This document shows positions 47,015-58,867 of a stretch of DNA of 64,000 nucleotides, one piece after another. Below the pieces are notes generated by a model. The model was not told the DNA's origin and made no database searches. It saw only the letters and a list, made by a program, of their open reading frames with translations. The stretch lies in contig CM068385.1 in the NCBI GenBank assembly GCA_034770075.1, forward strand, positions 77,802,272-77,866,271, read 5' to 3'. Origin of the DNA: Aralia elata (lineage: Eukaryota; Streptophyta; Magnoliopsida; Apiales; Araliaceae). Position 1 is the first letter of the stretch; every line of letters starts with the position of its first letter. Made by a program: the position numbers and the translations under genes.

Positions 47015-48494
47015 GATCAAGAGCGGGATTTTAAGTCGCGGACATTTGTTAAATAGCGGACCTATATAACAAGCCTTTTTTTTCATTCCTCTCTCGTTAC
47101 TAACTCTGAGAATCGAACCCGATCTAGAGCGCCATGAGAATTTGCTAGTCCTCACCCATCGCCACCGTCGCACTATCAAAATCTCCCATCGCCGACGGCC
47201 ATCACCCCCGCAACTGGTAGCACGACCCATCGTTGCCGTCGCCACGACCCATTGACCCATCAGTTCAAAATCAGAGCACGAATCCTCTATCTTCTCTCTT
47301 CTCCCCACGAATCGGTAATTCTAGCTCTGAGTTTGCTAATTATACCTCTGATTTTGCTAATTCTACCGCTGATTTTGGTAAGTGGTTTATCGTGCTCTGT
47401 TTAAAAAGCTTATTGATGTGTCGATTTAATGTTTTGCCCAAAAATTCTGCTTGCAATCTAGGCTTATAAAAGGGGTTTATGCTACAGGCTTGATTTTTGA
47501 TGTGGCTTCGCATGCACTCCAGAAAATATTTGTTCCCTTGCATAAATGGTATTTGGTATACATTCAGTATGTAAGAATCTAATATATTCCTGATTCTACC
47601 AAATTTACTTTTAAAATGTCTTAATCCATCTATACCAGTTTAATTAACCTATTTTACTTATGCAATGACATGTGAAATATGGTAACTTAATAGAAAAGGG
47701 GCCATTGAATTGCCAAAAGGCATCCAAGAACTGGAAGTCCATTATCAAACTTAAACTTAGTCAATCATGTCTGTGTTTGTCAAACTCTTAAGAGCTTTGA
47801 GTTGCTAACTTTCATAGTTTTTTTATTAAAGAGAGGTTGAACTACAATGTGCCCATTGTAATAATCCGCAAGAATTACATAAAACTCTATTTCTTCACAA
47901 TTTTCCCTATGCCTTAGTCTGTGCATTTGTTTTATAATATGTGCTTCCTCTTATAGTTTCAAGTAAAATTGTTATAGATATAAGAAAAAAGAATAAAATT
48001 CAACAAACAGAAACCTATAATAATATTCAAAAAGCATGCAAAGGGACATTTAACGTTTTGGAGTTGAGCTTTCTTCTTCACAAACTTTCTTCATATAACT
48101 ATGCTTGGGTTTGCTCTGGGTTTATTGATGTGGTTTCGCATGATTTTTTTCTCAGCAAATTTTCATTTGTGATCATTCACTTCACTAATATCTAATCATA
48201 TAAACTACAGCAGTAATAAGTCCCATTAACCATGGGATGTAGATTTCCATTTTCTATTACCCAACTGCATACATAGCTGCATGATTTTCAAACACATTAT
48301 AAATGATAACTAAAATTTGTTGGTTCTTTAAATGATGATTGTGCTCCTTGGCAACATGAAGAGCTTGATATGTAAAATTAACACATATAATTTATCCAGC
48401 ATGCATGGGTTTAGCTAGCACTGAAATAATGTAAAACTTGGATCAATTAACTTAAATTGGTTGTGCACATACATGATTTTCAGGTTTATTAAAA

Positions 48495-50751
48495 ATGGAT
48501 GACATGAACCATGAAAATGGAAATTGTGGAGATAATGCAGAAATGGATTTAGAAGGGAATGACTTGAGAGCTGAGGGATTGGATGTGAACAATGCTACAA
48601 CTTTTGTCTATTATCCTCAAGTAGCTATAAAGTTTACGCCTAAGCTAGGTCAAAATTTTCAATCATTAGATGATGTTCACACTTTTTACAATACATATGC
48701 AATGCATGCTGGTTTTAGTGTGCGAAAGTATAGTGAAAAAAAAATGGTGGGAAGCGATGAGATTTCTAGGAAGGAGTATGTGTGTTATAAGCAAGGAAAG
48801 GGCAAAGTATTAGCTGGTGTGGATGTGAAAAGAAAACGTGGATCTACAAAAGAAGGTTGTACTGCAAGAATTGTAGTGGTAAAAAGAAATGAGTTATATG
48901 TAATCAGTAAAATTGAGGAGGGCCATTGTCACCCATTGTCAACCCTACATAAGAGGCATCTTTTACGATCGCACCGTAATGTGTCATCCGCCCAAAAATC
49001 TTTGAGTCAACAACATAGCATGGTGAATATACCACAATGCCAACAATACAAATTTCTTGCAGTGCAGGCAGGAGGGATTGAAAATGTTGGTTGCACGCAA
49101 CGAGATTTGTATAACTTTGAAAGAGACAAGCGCAATGAGTTGAAGGGACATGATGGTGATATGTTGAATGAGTACTTGAAGTTAGAACAACAAAAGAATC
49201 CTTCATTCACTTTCACAATTGACACAGACGATGAAAAAAGGATTACTCGTTGTTTTTGGGCCGATGCAACTTCTAGACTAGCTTATAGATTTTATGGTGA
49301 TGTTGTCATTTTTGATACCAAATACAATACTAATCGTTACGGAATGATATTTGCACCACTAATGGGGATTAATAACCATGGTCAAACTACAGTATTTGGT
49401 TGTGCTTTCTTAAGTGATGAGACCATAGATAGTTTTGTTTGGCTTTTTAAGTGTTTTTTGGAAGCAATGCCAGGTGATGCACCTGAGATGATTATCACCG
49501 ATCAGGATCTGGTTATGACAAATGCCATTTCACAGATCCTTCCTAATACATTTCATAGGTACTATAGTTGGCACATTTTGACCAAAGTTTCAGAGAAGCT
49601 TGATTCAGTAAAATTCAGTGCTTATTATAGAGAGTTTTCAAATTGCATTTGGAATTCGGAGATTGTGGAAGAGTTTGACTCCACTTGGGGGGAGCCGGTA
49701 GAGAAAAGTGGGTTGAATGCTAACAAATGGCTACAATCAGTGTTTGACATCCGTTCTAGATGGGTACCCGCACATGTAAATCATGTTTTCTCAGCCGGCA
49801 TGTCAAGTAGCCAACGAGCAGAGAGTTCTCATTCATTCTTCAAAAAATTTGTTTCTAAAAGAAATTCTTTAGTAGATTTTATGATTCAATTTGGTCGGGG
49901 CCTTCAGCATCAACGACATGTAGAGTTGGTGGCGGATAACAAAGATTTGGTTGAGAGGCCGAGAATGAAAATTAGCCATGAGTTCTTGAGCCAAATGGTT
50001 GGCATTTATACATACTCTACATATTATAAATTTGAAGAAGAGTTGTGTGAAAGCTTTAATTATAGGTTTGATCTTATGAAGGAGGATGCCAACAGTCATG
50101 ACTATAAGATTTACTGAAGGAATGTCAACAACTGTAAAGTCAGAGAGATTCGTTATGACAAATCTTTGGATTATACAACATGCACTTGTAAGAAATTTGA
50201 GAGTTTGGGAATCATCTGCCGACATAGCTTACTTGCATAAATATTATGATCTTGACAAATTGCCTACAAAATATATTTTGCAGAGGTGGACAAAGACAGC
50301 AAAATCAAGTGGTGTAGTTGATGATAATGGTGTGGCGATAAAAGATGACAAGCCATACTTACTCTTGCGGAGTCAATTAATTCAACAATCTTTAGATTTC
50401 ATTGATAGGGCTCTCACAAATGAAGAAGCCACACATGTTTTAAAAGAATGTTTTGGTAATGTGGATGATAAGATTAGTAAAATTATTGGGAAGAATGGTT
50501 CTGAAAGAAACAATGAAATGGAGTCTGGTGGAATGAGTGTTTCCAAGTCAGTCAACATGATGAGTACTTATGAACATAGTTACATTGAGCCGAACCAAGT
50601 GCGAGCAAAAGGATGTGGCAGAAGGCTGAAGGGTGGCAAAGAAAGGGCTTTGGGAAAAACAAAAATTTTCAAGGGTAGACGTTGTCATGGATGTGGCAAA
50701 GTTGGTGTGACGCACGATAAAAGAAACTGTCCGACGCTTAATAATGAGTAA
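48495..50751 (+). pseudogene. FAR1/FHY3-type MULE transposase, two lesions
   Basis: An untranslated exon ends at 47377 with GTAAGT, and the acceptor is CAG at 48481-48483, 11 bases before the ATG. Residues 60-160 form the FAR1 DNA-binding zinc region (FYNTYAMHAGFSVRKY, then GCTARI, and HCHPL). Residues 255-360 form the MULE transposase domain with the acid residues in VVIFDTKYNTNRYG and IITDQD. The first frame stops at TGA 50115-50117. The same frame then continues through a SWIM zinc finger (CTCKKFESLGIICRH) to about 50237. After a +1 shift, the C-terminus is in frame up to 50751, with a zinc knuckle (CHGCGKVGVTHDKRNCP). A further exon may follow at about 50840. It would act in the nucleus on the element ends. 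One nonsense codon and one frameshift make it defective as read. Confidence 0.88.
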
Positions 50752-51382
50752 GCAAGTTTACTTATTTTAACCCAGCTATTTGTTTAAATTTAAATTTACT
50801 ATTTGTTTAAATATGACTCTGCTATTTATTTAAATGCAGAACTGGAGCAGAAAATTTTGATGCTACTCAAAATCGAAGTGTAGATGATAATAGTGATTCA
50901 CCCACAGGTGCAACTGAGATTGTTATAATTCTTACTTGTATAACTATTTATTTGGTACTAATTTGCATTGGTTTTTTGTGTCACAGAGTGGCCTTCAGAT
51001 TTGCAGTAACCATGAAAGCCACACACTTGGGATGTTACGTTGTCAACATTGCAGGATTCATGAGATGGAGTGGGTTGTAATAACTAGAGCCTGTTATTGT
51101 GAACTTGCAGTATCCCAGCTATTTTGGATTTTTTATGCAATTTGGTATTTTGGATTTTCTTTATTTGAGTGGGGCTGCTTGATGGTATAATCTGGTGATA
51201 ATGTAGAAATGGATGATGAGTACTGACATTTTCTTTATTTATGTGATAATTGGTATCCTCTATCAGAAGATGTATACTAATTTTGGTTGTTGAAACACAA
51301 ACACCATTCTTTTGTTGCTAAAAAATAACAATTTTTTATTGGTCATTAATCCTTCAATCCATGTGATTCTCACTTCTGGGGG

Positions 51383-51437
51383 ATAGGTCTGCTATTTAGC
51401 AAATGTCCGCGACTTAAAGTCCCGCTCTTGATCCCCA

Positions 51438-51438
<1 letters not shown>
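51383..51438. repeat. Right terminal inverted repeat of the Mutator-like element
   Basis: The reverse complement reads GTGGGGATCAAGAGCGGGAC and onward, matching 47010-47065 in 53 of 56 positions. TA repeats start two bases outside it. Confidence 0.92.
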
Positions 51439-51440
<2 letters not shown>

Positions 51441-51478
<38 letters not shown>

Positions 51479-51580
51479 TGTGAAAGTATTTATCTAATTT
51501 TGGAACAGATGGAATACTTTGATCATTCATGGCGTAATTATATTCATAAATTTATGGGAAGTAAATACAACAAAAGTATG
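51441..51580. repeat. TA microsatellite and fragment of patatin intron 2/exon 2 region (copy C)
   Basis: After the TA tract, 51474-51580 matches 42690-42805 of patatin copy A (for example GGCGTAATTATATTCATAAA). Copy A has a TA tract at the equivalent place and no Mutator element. Confidence 0.8.
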
Positions 51581-52672
51581 TATTAAGGTATACCAGTCCT
51601 CTACTAATTCAACACAAGCTGCAGCTTTGGTACAAAAGGGTAACAGCAATCAAAGGCCTGATTCAAGTAGTTGGAGGTATACAAATGCTTTACTGTTAAT
51701 TAGCTTAGTCAATTCTTACAAGCTAATACAGTTGATCATTTCAAAGCTGCAACTAGAGTTATTCGATATCTAAAGGGTACCATTGGTCAGGGTTATTTTT
51801 TCCAGCACACAATGATCTTCAACTTCAAGCATTTTTAGATAGTGACTGGACTGGTGAGACAGGTGGCAGGAAGTCCATTTCTGGTTATTATATGTTGTTA
51901 GGCCACTCCTTAATTTTTTGGGGAGCAAAGAAACAAAAGGTTGTCTGTAGGTCCTCAACAGAGGCTAAATACAAGTCCGTTGTTGATGCCACTTGTGAAC
52001 TTTTCTAGCTTAACATTCTTCTCATAGATTTAGGCCTTCATGTTATCTTACCTATCACTCTTCATGTTGACAACTTGTCTATTGTATTTTTGGCCTCTAA
52101 TTCTATATACTTCATGCTCGTACCAAACATATTGAAGTGGATTGTTATTTTGCTAGGGACAAGGTACAAGAAGGTTTTTTACTGCCCAAATTTGTTCCTA
52201 GCACATTACATGTCTTCACAAAGGCTCTTGGCCGACATCAACACTGGCCTAATATTTTCAAATTGGGTATCCACAACCCTTGTGGATACAATTTGGGGGG
52301 GGGGGGGATATTAAGGTATACCAGTCCTCTGCTAATTCAACACAAGTTGCAGCTTTGGTACAAAAGGATAACAACAATCAAAGGCTTGATTCAAGTAGTT
52401 CATGTATTACTGCAAAAATATAGCAATGTCTCACAAAGTCCGTCTCATATATATCAACATGATGTATTAGCTTAATAGTTAGTTAGATAGTTGTACTTAA
52501 TTGTAATTAGTATTAATAGACAGTTGTACTGTGAGCAAGTTGATGTTGACAACTTAGAAGATTGTAACACGTGCACTATCTATATATATCGCATTGTATT
52601 TACAGATTAATCAATTAATGAGAATCACTTTCATTTTACTCTTTATGTTCTTCATTTCTAAAGAACTTATTA
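51581..52672 (+). mobile_element. Copia element with internal deletion
   Basis: The 3' LTR (52309-52672, 364 bp) begins TATTAAGGTATACC, and a 94-bp start of the 5' LTR is at 51581-51674. The flanks are GTATG (51576-51580) and GTATG (52673-52677). A G-run polypurine tract (52293-52308) precedes the 3' LTR. Everything from within the 5' LTR to the end of reverse transcriptase is deleted. The LTR ends TATTA...TTATTA are not the usual TG...CA. Confidence 0.82.
51730..52308 (+). pseudogene. Copia RNase H C-terminal remnant
   Basis: The plus strand encodes a broken frame recognisable as the end of Copia pol: FKAATRVIRYLKGT, then FLDSDWTGETGGRKSISGYY, KKQKVVCRSSTEAKYKS and HVDN. An in-frame TAG (near 52006) and frame changes occur. 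The C-terminal part (DKVQEGFLLPKFVPS, KALGRHQHWPNIFKLGIHNP) is in another frame. Confidence 0.85.
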
Positions 52673-52683
52673 GTATGCGAAGA

Positions 52684-52842
52684 CAGTGCTCGAGATAAAA
52701 AAGGCTTGATATCTTTGGCGGCAAAAAGTGGACGCTTATTTTCATTCGAAACAGTTAGCATGACAGTCACAAGACAACCGGTACTGGTGCCTCCAATTAT
52801 ATCAAAGTAATCTACAAGTCTTGCATCTTCACCATCTAACTC
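52684..52842 (-). pseudogene. Patatin exon 2 fragment, copy C
   Basis: Closely matches exon 2 of copy A on the minus strand, with the nucleophile motif as GTSTGC in place of GTSTGG. The 3' end of the exon (about 35 bp including the splice donor) is deleted where the Copia element was inserted. About 60 bp of upstream intron also matches. The adjoining exons are absent, so this is an orphan exon. Confidence 0.85.
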
Positions 52843-53095
52843 CTATATATATACACACATATAATCATCCAAATTTGATTCCAAAAAAAATAGTATAATG
52901 GTTTATTATATTAGACTATTAGTTATTAAGAAAATCAATTAAATTTAGAATGAAAATTTAAGTAAAATTTATTAAAAATTAATAAAGTGAAAAAGGGAGA
53001 TACCGTATAAATTATCAAACAAGTATATTCCATTTGATTAATACGTCAATATTTAGGCTTTTTTAGATAAATTCAACCATACAGACAGTGGCGTA
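52843..53095. other. Intergenic, no gene recognised
   Basis: The first 60 bp continue the patatin intron 1 match. After that the sequence is AT-rich without recognised features. Confidence 0.4.
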
Positions 53096-53766
53096 GCTAT
53101 GTTGGGGCTGGAGGGGGCCATGACCCCCTTCAAATTTTAAATTTTTTACAAATTTTGTAAATATATTATTTTCCTTCCCCATTGTGAAATTTATTTTTAT
53201 AATAATGGGCTCTTGTTTTGAGAATATAAATTTCCAATAAGTTAGGCCAATAGTAACATATACGACTTTTGTATTCTAATCCATCTCAAAGCCCAATTAT
53301 AATTTTTAGAATCAAGTAATTTAAATTCACCTAATAATTAACTACTCTTCTAAATCCCGATTCGGCTGCTCCCCTCCCCAATTATTCTTTTATTCACTCC
53401 GTTGCAAAACAAAATTATTAACAAAATTATTAGCTCTACCCAATATTCAAGACTTCAAGTATATAACCTATCACAAAGCAATAAAGCTTAAAGTTACAAG
53501 CCTCCAACACTCACTGATCTTGTACATTGAAAAAGAGATTGCAGAGAAAATTATTACGGAATCAATAATAGATAGATTTCGTGATCGCGATCTCAAAGCG
53601 CGTCAAATACCGCTTTGATAGATGAATTCATGTGTGTAATAAAACTTCATGTTTAACTTTTATATATTTATATTTTTGAATACTACATGATTACTTTTAG
53701 TATTTGTAAAACAAAATTATATAAGTTTCGGTTCTCCCTCAACTTAAGTTTCTGACTATGCCTCTG
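53096..53766. mobile_element. hAT-type MITE, 671 bp
   Basis: The ends are CAGTGGCGTAGCTAT and, reversed, CAGAGGCATAGTCAG, short inverted repeats of hAT type. They are flanked by 8-bp duplications CATACAGA (53088-53095) and CATACGGA (53767-53774) with one mismatch. No coding sequence is present. Confidence 0.8.
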
Positions 53767-54019
53767 CATACGGATATAAAGAACATACAAAAATACTTGA
53801 TTGTATGAGTTTGGTGATATCTATTTACGACTTTATATTAATGAAAGTTCAATAAATTTAAATCGTCCAAGATTATACTTATTTTATAAGGTATAATAAC
53901 GGTGTTAAATATCTTCAAATTAAGTAAAAATTTATAACATCTCATATTTTGTATGATTTTTTCATCCATACGATTAACTTTTGTCAAAAGATCAAGACAA
54001 AATCATTATAAGAAACTAA
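53767..54019. other. Intergenic, no gene recognised
   Basis: AT-rich spacer between two MITEs with no reading frame or repeat of note. Confidence 0.4.
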
Positions 54020-54348
54020 GGCCACGTTTGTGTATAAAAAAAATGCTTGTGATTGGATTATTTGTATTAATTTAACACTACTTTGGATTATTTAATCCTT
54101 TGACGAGGGACTATATATTAGTCCCATAAAGTCATTTGATAGTTTAAAATGAAAGGGACTATTAATCTCACATTTATCATAGAATTATATAATTCCTCAT
54201 AAATAACATTAAAAATGACAATAAATAGTCCATAGAACTATTTAAAGGACTATTAATCTCATGCCATCAGATAAAATAGTCCGAAATAGTGTTAAATTAA
54301 AATAAATAGTCTAATCACAAACATGTTTTTTTGCAAATAAACATAGCC
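54020..54348. mobile_element. Harbinger/Tourist-like MITE, 329 bp
   Basis: Starts GGCCACGTTTGTG and ends CATAGCC. The first and last about 75 bp are imperfect inverted repeats (AATTTAACACTA is shared). It is flanked by TAA at 54017-54019 and 54349-54351, the 3-bp duplication of PIF/Harbinger elements. It is non-coding. Confidence 0.75.
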
Positions 54349-54351
54349 TAA

Positions 54352-55220
54352 GGTATATTAAGTTATATACTCTAGATGGTATCTCCCTCAATCTCATTAA
54401 TAAATTATAAAAAATAATTATTTTAATTTTATTTAAGTATGTAATGCAATTCTATATATATTACACTGTGTCTGAGAGTTTTTAATGAGAAGAAAAGTAA
54501 AGAAAGTTAGAAAAAAGAAAAGAAAGTTAGTGAAGAGAAAGTGGGATAGTTTTCTCTCATCTTGTATGGGAGTTTATAAAGAGAAAAAGAAAGTAACTTA
54601 CTATATTTTCTTCTCTCTTGTCCGGGAGTTGAAAAGAAAAGAAAAGAAAATTTGTATTTTTACTAATATACCCTTTTGTAAATAAAATATACTTTAATAA
54701 TTTGAATTTTAAAATTATCTAGAATCAAATCAACTTTGGAACACTTTTTATGGGACGAGGGAGTATTGTATTTTCTAAAAATAGCAACCTCAGCTTCATA
54801 GATCACACAGAAATACAAACTATATATGGTATAAAACTTAAAAGGCATTGCATATTTGTTGAGGTCCTAGAAATACACATTTTGTCACAAAGATGGGGTT
54901 TATCACTTAGTGGTTTTGTCTCATTTTAATCATTGCACTAGCATAGCTAAGTGTTCAGTTTTGCTAACAACCATATGTTTTAGACTCAAGTTAAAAATAC
55001 AATAAGTTTAGTTAAAAATTTAAGGACAAAATTGGTATTATGTAAATATTACTAGCTCAAGTTTTCTTCTCTCAAAATCATCTCAATTTTGAGAAGAAAA
55101 TTTGGAGAAAAGTGATGTTTATTTTCTTTAGTTTTCCCTTCTTTTCTCTCATACAAAAACTCTAAGACTACCTACTAGTTTTATTTTCTTCAACTTTCTT
55201 TTCTTTTCCCTCATATTCTA
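54352..55220. other. Intergenic, purine-rich stretch, no gene
   Basis: 54480-54660 is rich in AAGAAAAG, and the CT-rich complement-like stretches TTTTCTTC/TTTCTTTTCTT occur at 55060-55210. The two zones may form an old diverged inverted repeat. The Lys/Arg-rich open frame at 54485-54685 is an artefact of composition. Confidence 0.4.
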
Positions 55221-55478
55221 AACTCCAAGACAGGTATTGACAAAATTTATTTGAAATTATAATCTGAATTGAACTATGAAACTCAAACTTTAATAAATTT
55301 TAATCTATTTATGACAGTAAATTAGTAATGAATTCGCTATATTATTTTATTTATTTATTATTTATTTTTTTACATTTATTATGTGTCAAATTTTTTTTAC
55401 ATATATTATTAATACAAACAAATAAATTCTTAACACTTAGCAAACCTTGAGTCAAATCAAATAATACAAATAAATTTA

Positions 55479-56924
55479 TTCTTCACAATGTCGTAAAACC
55501 TTTTGATTTTCCGATTCCTTCAAGCGCAATAAACTCTTTTGCCATCTCCATTGATGTGTATGACACAAATAATTATCTTGGCATACTCAAGTCTTTAACA
55601 CGTTGAAATACTTTCATTATTTTTGTAATTTCCTTAGACGTGAGAATTTTCTCTCTTTTCTTGACTTTTGTGCCTCTATATTTCTTCTTCACATATGCTT
55701 GAAGTTTCCATTTGTTCTTCTTAATCTTGCTTATTAGTTCTCCATTTCACTATTTCTGAACTCCGTTTGATCAAAATATTTTTCCATGTTAACCCATTCA
55801 ATGTCTTCCACAAAATTTACCATTATAAATCCCAAATCAATTTTGATACACAAAATAGTTTTATCATTCTCCTCTAAATTTCCGAACACACAGTCTTGAT
55901 CAATAATCTTTTCTTCTATTTTCATAATTTCAACAAGTTCTCCACCATTGATAATTTTGTCAATTAATTCAATTTCTTTGATCACATCCTCCTTAATTTT
56001 CTTTTTCTTCTTCTTCTACCTCTTCAAATGCTTCTTCACTTGACGTCTCTTCAATTTCTCTTTTTTTATCTTCAACTTTCGTAATTTCATCAACATAAAT
56101 CTTTTCGTCTTTCTCTTTCGAGATATCTTCAAAAAATTCTTTTTCACATTCTTTTTCTCAACTATTTCATCAATTTCTTTGAGAGATATCTCATTTTCTT
56201 CCACATATCGTACCCAAAACTCTTTAGGTAACGGTGGACCTTTATAGTTAATTATTGCAAATAGATTGAAGCTCATTCCATAATTGAGCTAGAGAATTAA
56301 AACTCGCAACACGTTTCCAAACTTTTTCATGCATTACTCCTTGTAAAATCTCTCTTGTTCTTTTTTTCTTTCATTTCTCGAACTTTTTCCAAAATACACT
56401 AATCTAGATTTGCAATGACATCTTGCCATAAATTGCAAGCTTTAAGAAATTCTCGAAACCTTATACTTCAAACATTGTAATTTGTGAACACTAATTTGTC
56501 ACCAAACCTAGGAAACATCATTTTTCTATAATTTATCTCTCCAAAATGCTATCAATATGACGATCGACCTTTGTGACGTGCTTCAACTCACAAACTTATT
56601 CTTCTAAGTTTTGCTCAACTAGTACCTTTGCTAGATTGCGTTTCGGAGTTCTAACGCGCACACTTTGCACTCGCTCAGCAGAACTATTTGATAGCACCAA
56701 GTCAGCTCAATTTGGTTATCTACTCTCCCCTGCCGTCACCTTGGACAACTTGTCTAAAGCTTGGAAGTACCTTAAAATTATCTTGGCTTTGATACAACTA
56801 TGTTGGAAATATATGGAAAATGATAAATTATAGAGGGTAAATGAGATATAAGTTAAAGTAAGAAAATTATTACTATATATCCACTTTCTCTCTATAATTT
56901 ATCTTCTTCCATATATTTCTAACA
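55479..56924 (-). mobile_element. Degenerate retroelement with short (124-bp) LTR
   Basis: The LTR at 56801-56924 reads TGTTAGAAATATATGG...CCATATATTTCCAACA on the minus strand. Three bases on is TTGTATCAAAGCC (56785-56797), which resembles an initiator-Met primer site. The interior has two Lys/Glu-rich minus-strand frames (56016-56276, 86 codons; 55734-55985, 83 codons) that I cannot assign, separated by stops. The 3' LTR is not found at the left border. Copy A lacks the insertion. It may be a decayed Copia relative or a TRIM-like element. Confidence 0.6.
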
Positions 56925-56956
56925 ATACTTAAATTGTTGATGTGAAAAAAAGTTAC

Positions 56957-57209
56957 CATGTTTGAGCATCTTGAGTAGGGCGAGAGAAGACACATAAACT
57001 TGCTCCGATGAATCTAGAGTAGGCGAATTCGGTGGTGGGTGACTCAACGCGTTACCAGCGCTAGCGAACATCCTTTGAAGTCTTTCTATGCCAGAGCTAT
57101 CTCTCTCTCTCTCTCTTCTCTTCCTCTCGTCTCTATTTATAAGCCGATCGGAATTTGATTTCTTTGGGCTCAAGTTTTTGCGGAGACGGGTACGCGTCAA
57201 GCTAGGCAA
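56957..57209 (-). pseudogene. RPN11 (26S proteasome subunit) exon 1 fragment, copy B
   Basis: The minus-strand frame reads ERLQRMFASAGNALSHPPPN, then SPTLDSSEQVYVSSLALLKM and LKHG, followed by GTAAC at 56956 as a splice donor. This reproduces exon 1 of RPN11, including the exon 1/intron 1 border. The normal initiator Met is replaced by Ser (AGCTCT), although the frame stays open upstream to 57209. The MPN+ catalytic domain is absent. Copy B lacks the solo LTR and the TAA found in copy A. Confidence 0.82.
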
Positions 57210-58867
57210 GTACTAGTCTATTGCATTAATGGTCCTATACTTCAACATATTTATATTTTCACCCATATATATTTGGCTAAATGACAAAATGGCCCTAAGT
57301 TTGGATCAATTTTGATTTGCATCTCAAAGTTTGAATATTTTGAATCATTACCTTAAAACGTTTTTGAAAAAACAATGTAGGTCCTTACATGCTCCTATCG
57401 ATTTTTCACTGAAACTTACCATGCGCATATCGCATTAATCTAGTTCCTTTTATCTTTATGATTCCAATAAGTTGCTCATTTTAATTGTCTATAGTGTAAT
57501 TATTTATTTTAGGGCATATTCTACGAAATTATTTGTGATTGTGTGTATATTATCTCTATATTTAATAACTCGAATACTTCTATGTGGTATGCATCACATA
57601 AAAGAGAAAATATCTTTCACATAAAGAAAAAAATAATTAATACATGTGAGAATTAAACTTGAAACCTTAATAGAGCCTCGGTCTTAACTACTAGACTTAT
57701 AACTCATTAGCAAACACAATTTTTTTTTTTTGTAAATGCACGAAGGGTGTTCATTTTTACTATATTTCTTATTCATTTTATTTGGTTTTATTCATTTCAA
57801 GTGATAATGAGAGCAAAGACAAGAGTAAGGAGGAAAATACAATGCCGCCCTTATATATATTGAGAATAGTAAATTTAAATATTGTAGTTTTTTTTTTTAT
57901 AGAAATATATATACAATTATGACAATTGTTGCTTTGATACTAGATTTGCGAGTAATGCTAGGGTAACAAAAGATGACTACAAAAAATTGAATAAAAAATG
58001 GCGGCTCAGATTATAATTACTAAATGTCCCACCATATATGGGTGAATCTAATGATTATAACTAATAACTATCATCTTTTATATCCATTTTTAGTATTTAA
58101 TCTTTTGTCATCCAAATATTATTACTGAATCTGCCCCTTATAATTGTAGTTCATCGTCCTCACTCATGGTATGGGATTTGAGTTCCAATTAACCCTTTCC
58201 CTAATGAAATATACGTAACGCCTAATTGTACGGAAAATAGTGTTACAATAGTTTAATTAGGTTAAAATTACACAACTACAAATATATAGTTGTGGATAAT
58301 TTTAAAGCTATTGAACTTTATTTGTCAACAAAAGAATTTATTAAGATAATGATCCTGGGTTGAGCTCCATATTAGGGTGGGGGGCCATTATCTTCCTAAT
58401 TTTAATGTATGATAAAAGAAATACATTTGCTGAGCGAAAAAGAAATAGGCAAGACGACTTCTTCTTTTGTCCATGTTAGGAACTGGTTCAGTAAAAAATA
58501 AACAAAATAATTACAAGTTGAAAAGTCATGCTTGATTATCAATTAAGGAATTCAATTGGAAATTGACAATATTGACTCAAACATATATAGTCTGTTTATG
58601 TGAAAGAAATAGCAGTTTCACATCATAGAGCTGTGCTATTAATCAATCTACTCCACAAACTGTTACCCTCCATGCGACTTTGGCATCACCTCCAACAAAA
58701 TTTCAAACAGCTAATTTGGTTTTTTCTTTTAATGTATACAAATAAGTAACATGATGAATTCACACTTATAATAACATTTGCACGTACAAGAATTCGGGAA
58801 AAAATAAAATCAAATCAAATTACAATATTACATGACAAACAAAAAAAAAATTATAAATTTTGTAGCA
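57210..58867. other. Intergenic part of duplicated segment, copy B
   Basis: Aligns with 33189-33602 joined to 37940-39153. No gene is seen. At 57645 it shows the uninterrupted CACTA target site (ATACATGTGAGAATT). Confidence 0.7.

Larger units (their letters stand above)
47010..51438 (+). mobile_element. Mutator-like (FAR1-type) DNA transposon
   Basis: The 56-bp terminal inverted repeats, 47010-47065 and 51383-51438, begin GTGGGGATCAAGAGCGGGA and differ at three positions. Between them is one gene of the FAR1/MULE transposase family with a 5' untranslated exon. Target duplication cannot be measured because both flanks are TA repeats. The element is 4.4 kb. Confidence 0.88.

Noticed and set aside
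46866..47308. Open frames made of Tyr-Ile repeats on both strands
   Set aside because: They are translations of the TA microsatellite; the minus-strand frame only gains length by running through the transposon end.
54485..54685. Lys/Arg-rich 66-codon frame
   Set aside because: Pure AAGAAA composition, no conserved motif and no start context.
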